From Hyaloscypha bicolor E (Eukaryota > Ascomycota > Leotiomycetes > Helotiales > Hyaloscyphaceae), in the NCBI RefSeq assembly GCF_002865645.1, contig NW_020194667.1:1511762-1575761 (forward strand): a DNA stretch of 64,000 bases, written 5' to 3'. How positions within the stretch are numbered: position 1 is the stretch's first letter; every line of letters begins with the position of its first letter. The notes beneath the pieces are model-generated. The model worked only from the letters and a program-made list of their open reading frames with translations. It had not been told where the DNA came from and made no database searches. Made by a program: the position numbers and the translations under genes. Shown one piece after another: positions 39,501 to 49,698 of the stretch.

Positions 39501-42500
39501 AAGCTTTTCTAGTCTTAATTCTTTAATTATAAGCTTCGTTTTAATAGACCAGATCCCTTAATAAGAATAGCTTATCTCTATAAGATAAGCTCTAGTAAAC
39601 TTAAAAAAATAAAAAAGTATCTTATTAAGAACCTAAAAAAGGATTTTATTAAGCTATTCGAATTCTTCTTCTTATTACTAGTCTTATTTATTAAAAAGAA
39701 AAATAGTAGCCTATAATTTTATATTAATTATTAATAGCTAAATATTATAATAAAAAAGAACTACTATTTCCTACCGCTTATTACTGAGATTCTTAACTAA
39801 TTAGCTAAATTATTAGTATTTACTAAATTAGATATTTAATATGCTTTTAACCAAATTTATATAGAACTAGCTTCTATAATATAAATAGCTTTTAGGATAA
39901 GATATGAATTATTTAAACTAGTAATTCTACTATTTGAATTTTATAATAGTCTAGTAATCTTCTAGTAATATATTAATACTATTCTAATAAACTATTTAGA
40001 TAACTTTTACTTGGCCTATATTAATAATATACTAATCTTTTCTAAGAATAAGAAGAAATATTAATAATATATTAGAATAGTTCTATAGAAGCTCTAGGAT
40101 ACCGGATTATAAGTTAATATTTATAAATACGAATTTAAAATCTCTAAGATAATATTTTTAGGATTTATTATTTCGGATTAAGATATATAAATAAATCCTA
40201 CTAAAACCTCTATTATCCAAAACTAGTACTAACTTATAATAAAAAGAAAAATATAGTTATTTTTGGGCTTTTATAATTTCTATTATAAGTTTATCTAAGC
40301 CTATAAATATATCTTTTACTCCTTGAATTATCTAACCAAAAAAAATACTTTACTAAAGTTTATATTTAATAAAATCTAACTAGATGCCTTTAATTAGCTT
40401 AAAGATCTACTTCTTTCTACTTTTATACTTTTCTATTTTAAATATAATAAGGAAACCCGCCTGGAAACTAACTATTTAAATCTAGTTACTATAAGTACAT
40501 TTTCTTAAAAAAGCTCAGAGAATAAATAATAATATCCGGTCTTATTTTACTTTAAAGCTCTTTAAAAAGTCAAAAGCTACTATAAAGTTTATAATAAGGA
40601 ACTTCTTATTATTATTTAAGGACTTCGGAAATAGTAAATAAAACTAATTAGCTTGCCTAATTTTCTAATTATTACTAATTATAAAGCTCTCGAGTATTTT
40701 AGTACTAAAAGGCTCTTAAATAAATAATAAATCTAATAAATAGGTTTCCTATTATAATTCTATTACTAGATTACTTATTAGCTAGGTAAAGATAATACTA
40801 TTACTAATATCTTATCCCGAAAAGACGAGCTTATACTAACCCAGAAATAGACTAAGAAAGCCAAGAGAACTAGATAAGTTATCTTATTAGATCTAATTCT
40901 CGCTTTTACTAAAATAATAGATATGGCTTATACTCTTACTAAAATAAAAGAAATAAACGAGCTATTTATTATAATTAAAGTTCTATAAGCTAATTAGACG
41001 AACTTAGCCCTAGAAAACAAATATAGAAAAGCCCGGGAAAATATAAATCTATAAGAAATATTAAATAACTATATATTTTATAATAAAAGACTTATTATAT
41101 TAAATAAATATAATAATCTATAAACTAGGCTCCTATAATAAATTCATAATATAATAATTACTATATATCCCGATTAAAATAAGATAAAAATCCTAGTTTA
41201 GAGACTTTATTAGTAGCTGACTTTTTCTTTAAATATTAATTACTTTATAGTAAATTATTACGAATATTAAAGGTCTTATAAGCCAAGAAATAAAATACTA
41301 GGCCTATTATACCTATTATTGGTTTCCCTAAGAATATGAGATAATTTATTTATAAACTTTTATATTCCTAGCTTTATAAATAAGAAATATAATAATATAT
41401 TTATTATAATTAATTAATTATTTAAATAATATATAAGCCTACTAATAACTAAGAATACTATAGCTAGGACTATTACTAGCCTATTCTATTATTATATCTA
41501 GTAATTCCGAGAATTTCTTTTTATTATTATAAGTAACTAAAAACCCTAATTTATTTTAGACTTTATAAATAAACTATTAAAATTAATTAGAACTAAGCTA
41601 AAGCTCTTAACTATAAAATATACCTAAACTAATAAATAAATAGAAATTATTAACTAGATTATTAATACCTGACTTTATTTCTTTATTAATTATTTCTAGG
41701 ATAATTAGGCAGATTTATTTCTAGTACTTAATATTATAGGTATTGCCTGCTTATATAAATTAACTAGCCTATTTCCCTTAATAATTAATTATAAATATGA
41801 ACCCAGGCTAAACTTTAACTAAATACTACTAATAATAGAGTTCAAAATACTAAGAAAGAAACTTAATTAAGAGAAAGTATAATAGTAAGCTAAGAAAATT
41901 AATACTACTATTAATTATACCCGAGAATATATAATAATAGCTCAGGAATATTAAGCCAAGTAAGCTAATAAGAAATAGTAAGAACCGGACTTTAGTTTAG
42001 GAAATATAGTTTATATAATTAAAAAGATATAAAAAATAAACTATTTATTTAATAAATTAAATTATTTCCTTACTAAACTATTTAAAATTAATAAAATAGT
42101 CGACTATTTATATTAATTAGATCTTTTCCTATTTTATAGGATTTAGCTAATTTTCTATATAAATAGACTTTATAAGAATCCTACTAACTTATTACCCGGC
42201 CAGACTAATAAAGAGCCTGGTTTTACTAAAATTAATAGTAAACTTAAATAGGAAATTAAAAAGATTCTTTTTTCTAAGATACTTTATAATAAGCTTTATT
42301 ATAAGGTTAAATAAAAGAAATAAAATATAGATAATAAATAATATCTTATATTAAACTTTAAGAACTTAGTACTTAAACTATATAAATTTTATAAGTAAAA
42401 TCCTAGTAAAGTAAAACCTCTTATCCGGCTAAATAAATAGATTTAGTATATTAAAGAAAACGAGTTTAATAAAAACTATTTAGATAATAATAAACCTTAA

Positions 42501-42639
42501 TAATAAGGCCTCTATAACTAGAGAAAAAGAAGAAAAACCTAGATATTTCCCGGGTTTTATTTAAATTCTAGTATATTTCTTTTATTCTACTATATTAGTA
42601 CCTATTTTCTTTTTTAGAAATCTAGGCAAAATACTTTCC

Positions 42640-44060
42640 TTTATTATACTAGATTATATTTTACTATCTAGGCAAATTATAAAAAAAAAGTAAATTCTTA
42701 AAGCTAAGCTAAAGGTAAATACTTACCTATATTAATTCGAAATATTATTAAAAATTAAGGGAAATCTTCCTAACTACTTTAATCTTTATAATCTTAACTA
42801 TTTATATTATTACTATTACCTTAATAGAACTATTAATAAAGACAAAACAGATAAGAAATCCCGGTAATATATTATTTGTAGCCAGACTAAGTAAAGCTAT
42901 TTACTAGATCCTAGATAACTTAAGTAATAATAATAATATCTCAAGTTTAGTAACTACTACTATTATTAATATAATTACTAGCCAAATTACTTTTATAGAC
43001 AAAAATAGTAATTTCCTTACCTAAGAACAAGTTAATATATAAAATATAGCCCGTATTACTCTTAAAAATATACCTGAAATTATTATAAAGAATATCTTAA
43101 TAAAATATTCTAAGAATAATAAAATAGAGGTTTTAATTACTAGTAATAATAAGTCTAATAATTAAATAGGCGGAATAAATAGTACTAATAAAGGCTATCT
43201 AATTAATCTTATAAAGCCAAATATTAAAAAAGCAAAAAAGAGTAAGGCTAGCTTATCTAAGAAATATAAGGTATTAGATAATAATAAGAATTCCGATAAT
43301 AAAAAGACTAAGAATAAAAAGACTTCTAGTAATAAAAGAGACTCTAACTATAATAAAGGTAACTAAACTAATATTAAGATGCCTATTATAACTAGAAAAC
43401 ATATAGTACTAAGTAATAATTATTATATAAAGTACTAGTCTAAAACCAAAAGCTAGTAAATAATCCTAAAAGCCAAATTAAAGAAGTAATATTCTATAGA
43501 TATTAATAAATTAGTAAATAATACTATTTAGGAAATCGGAAAACCTCTTAGAAGCTTTTATAAAACCAAAATTATATAGCTCAAGGCCCGGGGATTTAAT
43601 AATAAAATAGCTTAAGTAGCTGCCCTTAATATATAAGTCTCTATTATAGAGAAATAACTTGAGAATATATATATTAAGCTTAAGAAGGCCCAGAAGTTAA
43701 TTAAGTAGCTCAGAAATAGTATAATTAAGCCAAATACCGCTATCCTAACTAAGAAGAAAGGCAAGTAAGCTATTATATTAAAGCTTATATTAATAGATAG
43801 ACTTAATCTGCTATCCCTATTTAAAGACTGCCTAATAATAATAGTTCTAATATAGCCATAGCCTATACGGTATTCCCAGACTATATTATTAATATGAGTA
43901 TAGGTATAATGCAAGTAACGGATACTAAGGACTAGTCGGAACATACTAGGAACTGGGTTATTTTAATAAAGTCAAGACTATACTTTAATTATAAGTAAGC
44001 TATAGGGATTAGACGGAATAGGGTTAATAGCCGTTATTTCCTCTTTTTTCTTTTCTATAC
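42640..44060 (+). pseudogene. ORF3 of Gypsy-A copy 2
   Basis: The counterpart of 20,200-21,600. The readable frame includes KKAKKSKASLSKKYKVLD, an Asp/Lys/Ser-rich stretch (43,270-43,370), KPLRSFYKTKI, and a heptad-rich segment (LENIYIKLKKAQKLIK, 43,660-43,720). Stops fall at Gln-type positions. It is a possible coiled-coil accessory protein of the retrotransposon; family not recognised. Confidence 0.6.
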
Positions 44061-44106
44061 TATAGCTAAATAATCCCCTAAATAAGGGCATTTAGATTTC
44101 TCTTTA

Positions 44107-44117
44107 GGGGGGGGGGG
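44107..44117 (+). other. Polypurine tract of Gypsy-A copy 2
   Basis: An uninterrupted run of G residues directly upstream of the 3' LTR (only TAA between). In copy 1 the same site reads AGAAAGAAAG, as expected after G-to-A mutation. Confidence 0.75.
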
Positions 44118-44120
44118 TAA

Positions 44121-44325
44121 TATAATAGCTAGTATAAGGGCATAATCTGCCAAGGACAGGATATCGGAAACAGGTATAAAATAAAGCTAAGCCAGAATTA
44201 CTTGGACGGAATAATACTAAAGGTCGAGGCATCCTTCCTACTTTATTCCATAGCTTAGTATTTTCTAATACATGAGATTCTTTGAACTTTGAGCCTTTGA
44301 CTATTGCATTAATCCCGCTGTTATA
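44121..44325 (+). repeat. 3' LTR of Gypsy-A copy 2 (least mutated)
   Basis: 205 bp ending CTGTTATA. It keeps CpA/TpG and CpG words absent from the other three LTRs, so it approximates the unmutated LTR. Confidence 0.9.
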
Positions 44326-44759
44326 GTAAGTAAATAGTAATACAAACGGGAATTCCCTAGTTCTTATTGGGTTAGTAACCCTTAAGAACGGATAAAGAGA
44401 GGATATTTGAGATTTCAGAGTCTGAGTCTAAGTCTTCCATTATTATATAATAATTAAAGAACAAAAATGGTAGTTTGTAGGAAAAGAAGCGGTGAGGTGT
44501 GGGTTTTGGTGAGGGGTAGTCACGTGTTCGCTTAGGTGTACGACGAGCAATGCCGCATGCTCTTACAATACTTCAGACGAAATCACTCTAAGGTGCAGTC
44601 TTGCAAACTGACGTACTCACAGCTGTAGTACTACAAAGACGCCGCATATTACATAATCCACATGACGTTTTGTTCACGTGATAATCTTTCAAACAATGCA
44701 AACAACCAAACTGACTCACCCACAGGGTTGCTGCATGACGCGGCGTCGCAAAGAGTGAG

Positions 44760-45126
44760 GGGCTGAATTGGGTCCCAGGGCGCTGGCGTTGGAAATGGCA
44801 AAATTCGGCTCCCTAACGCTGGCGCATCTATTGCGATAGCGCTTGAGGAACGCTGGCGTTGAAAAGGGAGCAGAAATTGGATCCCTGACGCTGACGCATC
44901 CATTTCGCTAGCGCTTGAACGCCGGGGTTGGGGAGGAGCAAAATTCGGCTCCACGACGCTGGCGAACTCATTGCGATAGCGCTTGAGGAACGCCGGCATT
45001 ATTCAGCTCCCTGGCGCCGGCGCATCCATTGCGACGGCGCTTGAGGAACGCCGGTGTTGGGGAGGGCATCGGCTCCCTGACGCTGGGGCGTTCAAGCGCT
45101 AGCGAAACGGGTGCGCCAGCGTCAGG
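44760..45126. repeat. GC-rich tandem array, 59-71 bp units
   Basis: The motif GCGATAGCGCTTGAGGAACG and variants recur near 44,832, 44,903, 44,972 and 45,031, with GACGCTGGCGCATCC between. The last copy (45,087-45,126) is inverted, ending GCGCCAGCGTCAGG. A 116-residue minus-strand frame across the array has no domain and is judged fortuitous. Confidence 0.75.
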
Positions 45127-45239
45127 AATTTTACTCCATCAGAAATTAGATTGAATGCTTCTGACCAAAATGGGTGAGAACATCGTTCTATTCCCCAACG
45201 CCGGAATCACGTGCTAGCGCTTTTCCTAGGAGCAATTTC

Positions 45240-45398
45240 TTAGGAGAAATTTCTTAGGAGATCACGGGTCCTGCGAAAAATCGCTTGGGAGAGCACAGCT
45301 CCTAAGAAATTTCTCGTAGGAGCTATGTTCTCCCAAGAGCCGCAATCTCCCAGGAATCTTATTATAGGACCTGTGATCTCCTAAGAAATTTCTCCTAA
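45240..45398. repeat. Nested foldback sequence
   Basis: Outer arms of 33 bp (45,240-45,272 and 45,366-45,398) pair almost perfectly (TTAGGAGAAATTTCTTAGGA against its complement). An inner pair CTTGGGAGAGCACAGCTCC / GGAGCTATGTTCTCCCAAG lies near 45,284-45,345. The whole could fold into one long imperfect hairpin. Confidence 0.8.
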
Positions 45399-45399
45399 C

Positions 45400-46109
45400 C
45401 CGAGGTTCACAGGAGAAAGGTACTGGCAGATTGTCGTTCCCAGGAGCCTGGATATAGGAGCTTCCTCCTAGCCGTCATAATAACCCAGGAGCTTTCTGCT
45501 AGTAGTATTCTTCAAGGAATCACAAGGGAAGGCTTATAAAGTCACATGTAGGCTGCAATTATGTAAGAGGGCATGGATTAATAAACTAGATCTCTATAGA
45601 AAGTATGCTAAAGAGCACGTAAATCTGAAGTGACTACACTAACACCCTGGTAAATACTGATTAAGCGCTAGTAGGGGTTTAATGATTCTTTAAAACGAGA
45701 ACCCCCTGTCTAGTGCAGTAGAAAGAACAAAAAACGGAGCATCTGAGGACAGAATGTGGTCCGATTAGAATCACATATTGTGAGGACAAGTAGCATTATG
45801 AAGGGGCTTAGGGGACCAAATCTGGCTCCCCACCACTTGGGTTCAAGGGGACCGATTCTGGCCCCTCATTGTGCAATCAAACCATGGGCTCAAAATCGGC
45901 TCCTATGCCCTTGTTGGCCACTAATACGAAAGTCCTCAAAGACAACCATTAGAGCAGACGGTCTTTGACAAAACACGGCCCAGAACAACAGACGATTCTC
46001 AAATGCCTCAAGCTTAAGGCTCGAAGTGTATCAAAACTGGCCTGGGCAAATCACCTTGACCTCTACTACAGCCTTTTAGTATCAATGGATACTATAAACG
46101 GCAAACGAA
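45400..46109. other. Intergenic region before the MADS-box-like gene
   Basis: No domain-bearing frame. An imperfect repeat with GGGGACCAAATCTGGCTCC / GGGGACCGATTCTGGCCCC lies at 45,810-45,870. The promoter of the downstream gene must be here, but no motif is convincing. Confidence 0.4.
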
Positions 46110-46506
46110 ATGACGAGGGGAAAAGAAGAAAAGAAGAAAAAGAAGAACGAGGGATTAAACAGGAGAAAGGATACTTTGATTAAGAAAGCCTATGAATTAG
46201 GGGAATTCGATGGTATTGACATAGCTCTGATTATTTGCAAGAATGGTCGATACACCACGTATAGATCTAGGGACCATTTATCATGGCCACTATCTATAGC
46301 AGAGATAGTAAGTAAAGGGATTACTTGCTTGAAATACATAGCCAGTGCTAATACTTATATAGCAAACTGCCTATCCTCTCCCAAAGAATATACTACCGGA
46401 AGATATCGAGAAGCGCCCTTCTAAACATGTAGGAGAGAAAATATTGCCTCGGCAGAACAAGGAGGAGGGAAGAATAACGAAAGGTAGGCAGACTACCTGC
46501 AAATAG
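46110..46506 (+). CDS. Small MADS-box-like protein (2 exons, 113 aa)
   Basis: Exon 1 is 46,110-46,307 and exon 2 is 46,363-46,506. The 55-bp intron has donor GTAAGT, branch site TGCTAATAC and acceptor TATATAG. Residues about 15-52 (NRRKDTLIKKAYELGEF, IDIALIICKNGRYTTYRS) resemble the DNA-contacting helix and beta-strand of a MADS box (RRKxTLxKKAxEL...V.L.I....G.xYTY). After splicing, QTAYPLPKNILPEDIE follows, the usual tail of short fungal proteins of this type, which supports the splice site. The N-terminus is lysine-rich, consistent with nuclear location. It lacks a long C-terminal region, so it is not a full MEF2/SRF regulator and may belong to a multicopy family. Confidence 0.8.
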
Positions 46507-46669
46507 ATAGATAACTAGCAGTTTCACAAAGGGGATATAAGATAATAGTTATGGATATTAGTGAATGAAGTCTCAGCATCGCGATGCCTTGCTAGTGGCA
46601 AGCCTATTAATATTCAAACCTGGGAGTCCTCTACAGCGTGGAGAGAAAATCGAACATGGTTAAGGGCGC

Positions 46670-47183
46670 TTAGTCGTTGAGCTCTTGCCAATTGAAGGAG
46701 CGACGTCGTCTAGCCCGTCGTCCGGAAGTAGTGATTCCTCTTGGGGCGAGTATATCCTCGAAGCTTAGCAGCGGACTGTGGTGGTGTGATAGATCTGCGG
46801 CCTCAGCGATGAAGTTGGGTGATATGTCGCAGAGATCGACGTCTTCGATATCGCTCTCGCCCGGGCTTAATATTACCATATCTCCATTAATAGATTCTTC
46901 GTTATCGTAGCCGCACGCCGATCTGTTATTCTCTGTACTATTAGTAGCTGCTTGTAGTAATTCATTTGATAAGTAGAGCAGGATCGCAGTACGATTTAAC
47001 TGCCCATTGACCGCCAGAGCTTGGATCTTTACGACTAGTCCGGCTGGCGTGGTCCAGTTCCTGGTATAGCTCTATAACGTATCCAGTGGAGATGAGAGTA
47101 TGCGTGATGCTCTTCCACATCGCAAGGAGATCTTTGCGATCTAGGTTTTCAGCGGTCCAAGTATCGAAACCGTCTTCCTGCAT
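46670..47183 (-). pseudogene. Hypothetical locus needing an intron or frameshift
   Basis: A frame from ATG 47,183 begins MQEDGFDTWTAENLDRKDLL and stays open to 46,962. A second frame (+1) is open from about 47,078 to the stop at 46,670. It reads through GLVVKIQALAVNGQLNRTAI and ends with an Arg-rich RRARRRRSFNWQELND tail. Both look protein-like, so the gene probably uses frame 1 first and frame 2 later. I could not find a strong intron with a branch site to join them, so a single-base indel is equally possible. The product family is not recognised. Confidence 0.35.
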
Positions 47184-47449
47184 TCTGGAGGTTATTGAAG
47201 AGAAAGGAAGGTAATGCCTCGCGACGGTGGACGGTGAACTCGTGTCTCTTGTGGGGGACCTCCCAGCGAAATAAAAAAAAGCGACCCTATCCTACCAACT
47301 TCCAAAAATAGTTTATTATCTCAAGGGGTAATTTTGGAATGCCCAAATCAAGATGCGGATTATAGCTTTTTGGAACGTCAGATATTAGAAGCATTTACCA
47401 TACTTTGACCGCAGTCAAAATGCAGACTTCTCTATCTAGAAACAGTAAC

Positions 47450-48162
47450 TTAGACGCTTCTCGCAGACAAGTCCCCACCGTAACTGTTAGCTCCCTTCTC
47501 GAGCAGGCAGTCTATCATCCTTGTAACGCCTTTCTGGTATGCAAAGTAAAGCGGCGTCATGCCTTCGCCATCTCGAGCAGCCATATCCGCTCCTCTTTCC
47601 AGGAGAAGTCTGAGAATGCCGAGAGAATAGCGTTGTGTAGTAAGGTGTAGTGCCGTCTGTCCCTTGAAATCAGTAGTAGATGTGTCGACTCCATAGTCGA
47701 GCAGCTCTTTGACCACCTCTTCGTATCCATCCATCACCGCCAAATGCAAGGAGTCCTGCCGTAGTAGTCCTGCGCTGTACAAGGCGTGTGCTTTTCCAGA
47801 AGCTCCTTGACCTTTAGAACATCTCCCGCTGAAGCCGCGCCTGTAAGGACTTGCGCATTGTCTAAAGAAGCAAGCCAGATTCTGCAAGTGGGACAACAGC
47901 CATCGAGAACGGACTTGGATAGGCAGTCTTCGTGGAGTCAGTGCTCGCAACACCGTAGTCGAACCATGCCATCCCCAATCTGCCAATCCTCGAAGCAGAA
48001 GTAACAGTGTTCCTCAGTATTACCCGCATCCGTAGTCTTTCTAATGACGTACGTGTCGGACAGCCGGCCGGAAGTTCGACCCTGCGGGTTTGGCATATCT
48101 TGATCGGCGGTGTTGATGTTCGACTGCATATTGGGATCGTGGTTCAAAGAACGCAATTGCAA
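47450..48162 (-). pseudogene. RING-H2 finger plus ankyrin repeat protein, disrupted
   Basis: The first part encodes a RING-H2 pattern, CYFC-x17-CCEH-(stop)-LHEDC...CCPTC, in which a TGA at about 47,940 sits where CGA (Arg) would be expected between the two zinc-binding His residues. About 190 bp downstream, near 47,750, one base is missing in GRTP|LHLAV, shifting the frame. In the new frame at least three ankyrin repeats follow (LHLAVMDGYEEVVKELLDYG, TALHLTTQRYSLGILRLLLE, TPLYFAYQKGVTRMIDCLLE) up to the stop at 47,450. A possible first exon (48,434-48,503, MRAISAFKSFHSE...) joins in phase through a 269-bp GT-AG intron. Such proteins are usually ubiquitin ligases. Two lesions argue for a pseudogene unless they are sequencing errors. 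Confidence 0.75.
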
Positions 48163-48940
48163 TTCTGTAGAGCGTCAGTCAAGTTAGATCCTTTAGTAGC
48201 TAGTGACTTTGTTATACGCTTCGGAGCCGTGCTTCTGGGTCCTTATTTGGTGGAGGCATCTCGGAAAGATCTTGCTGGAGCGTGCTTGGCTTTGGCTTTG
48301 TCCCAAAATGTTCTAGAAGCCGAGACGTTGCAGCCTGAGGAACAAATCAAGTCACCCCTGTACAGAATTTTCTCGCGGTAAACCATTGAAAGGCTCAACG
48401 CGGGGAGTTCCTCGAATTGAAGATGTTTTGTACCTTTAGTTGCTTGAAAAGCCATGAACGTCATTTCCGAGTGGAATGATTTGAAAGCAGAGATAGCTCG
48501 CATTGTAGGTTCAGCTAGCTGAGATCGAAAACAGTCCGCGTAACATTAGTGAATGATTTAGTGGATCGTGACCTTAGGTCGAGGCTTGGATGTTGCGTCT
48601 TGGCTCTTGGGCATTACGTGTTCGCTCTTGGATGAGATTGAGCGCGTCTGAAGCTCCAACTTGAAGCCCTCAGGCCATGGCAGACAGAAAGCAACTCATG
48701 GAAGATAGAAGGAGGCGGAGAGGGTACAAGAACAACACGTTTCTCAGGGCATTTTGTCTACGGATTGATAAGAACTTGAGAATATGATAAGATGAAACAA
48801 TAGTTAAACTAGCTAAGCGACAGTTTAATGGAAGGGGACAATTTTGTGACAGCTTCTTCTTGGTGGACTTTGGCTCCAGACCTCCCACCAATGCAAATTC
48901 AGCGGCCACCACATACAAGCACGATTCTTCTTCACTCATC
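48163..48940. other. Spacer with possible first exon of the RING-ankyrin gene
   Basis: Contains the putative exon at 48,434-48,503 (minus). The rest, including an 89-residue minus frame at 48,670-48,939, has no domain. It adjoins the stop of the next gene and is likely 3' UTR and promoter. Confidence 0.4.
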
Positions 48941-49698
48941 TTAGGAATACTTGGGGCTGGTGTATTTGTACTCGGTCGTGAAGTCGGTAGAAGCGTTCGT
49001 ATAGGTAGTGCTGGTGAAGTCGATGACTACTGTCTGCCCCAAGTCGGCGACGTTGACAACATCACCTTCGCTATAGGTGCCCGTCGCAATGAAAAACTTC
49101 TGGACAGGCGCTATTTCGTAGTCTTGGCTGGGTTTTGCAGTCCAGACCGCAACCGGAATAATGTCCTCTGAGTCGTGAGCGCTTTGCCTACCCAAGCCGC
49201 AGTAGACGTTCTCTGATCAGAAAGGGGACGGTTAGTCAATGGTACCCTTGGAATCACTTGAGTTGGTGGGCTTGATTTAGACCCGCGGAACATACCATGC
49301 TGGGTCGAATCGAAAGAATTTGTATTGATGGCAAAACTACCAGTCGTAGAAGTGGTCGAAACGGCTGAACTATCAAAGACTGGCCCATCATCTTCGACAT
49401 TCATTTGGAGCTTGGTTCCATTGGAGCTGCTCGTCGTGATATTCACGTCGGCCCAGTCACTCGTTGAGACACTGACACCGCTCGCAAAAGCGGTATCGGT
49501 CGTCCCACATACGCCATAAAATTTAGAGGTGATCTTGAATGTGGCCGTGCCGTTAGGATGATCTGTAACGCCAGACTTAACCCAAACATTGGTCCAGAGC
49601 TGGCTAATGTTGTTTGAGGACGTCGGTTTCTCGTTGAAGAGCAAGAAGTGCTGGGAGGCATCACTCTTGTTATGAACTTTGATGGTGTATGTGGTCAT
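48941..49698 (-). CDS. Hypothetical beta-rich protein (2 exons, 224 aa)
   Basis: Exon 1 (49,698-49,296) starts at ATG 49,698 with MTTYTIKVHNKSDASQHFLL. Exon 2 is 49,212-48,941. The 83-bp intron has donor GTATGT and acceptor CTGATCAG and joins ...FDSTQH to ENVYCGLGRQ in phase. The product is rich in Thr, Ser and Val with alternating hydrophobic residues (TATFKITSKFYGVCG, QTVVIDFTSTTY), suggesting beta strands. No signal peptide or membrane segment is visible. Similar proteins are annotated only as hypothetical in fungi, to my knowledge. It diverges from the Zn2Cys6 gene across a 496-bp shared upstream region. Confidence 0.75.

Larger units (their letters stand above)
36347..44325 (+). mobile_element. 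Gypsy-A copy 2: Ty3/gypsy chromovirus (8.0 kb)
   Basis: A full-length second copy with 205-bp LTRs and perfect GTAAG duplications (36,342-36,346 and 44,326-44,330), inserted in the Tc1/mariner transposase. Domains in order: zinc knuckle (38,281-38,325), protease (about 38,600-38,625), reverse transcriptase (about 39,960-40,070; AYINNILIF from YIDDILIF), integrase (about 41,300-41,700), chromodomain-like tail (about 42,230-42,340) and ORF3. It is 7,979 bp against 8,009 bp for copy 1. The 30-bp difference equals one visible deletion near 37,340. All other differences I compared are transitions. Confidence 0.93.
34930..44568 (-). mobile_element. Tc1/mariner transposon, split by a gypsy copy and a solo LTR
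   Basis: Inverted terminal repeats share GTAAGAGCATGCGGCATTGC (34,932 onward; complement ends at 44,566), followed inside by CACGTGA and a C-rich block on both sides. TA dinucleotides flank both ends (34,928-34,929 and 44,569-44,570), as Tc1/mariner insertion requires. A transposase frame starts on the minus strand at ATG 44,440 (MEDLDSDSEISN...). After removal of Gypsy-A copy 2 it continues with an HTH-like segment (YLLY..GKSYSQIREVIGL), and near 35,510-35,465 it reads FSPNLNLIKKI, the PPxSPDLNPIExxW motif of Tc1-like DDE transposases. Without the two insertions it is about 1.35 kb. RIP stops make it inactive. Confidence 0.82.

Noticed and set aside
43612..43944. Minus-strand ORF with membrane-like composition
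   Set aside because: It is antisense to the readable ORF3 of Gypsy-A and its hydrophobicity follows from AT-rich codons.
44649..44999. 116-residue minus-strand ORF
   Set aside because: It runs along a GC-rich tandem array and into a foldback region, with no recognisable domain.
48670..48939. 89-residue minus-strand ORF
   Set aside because: It starts just after the stop of the beta-rich gene, has no domain and is best explained as 3' UTR.
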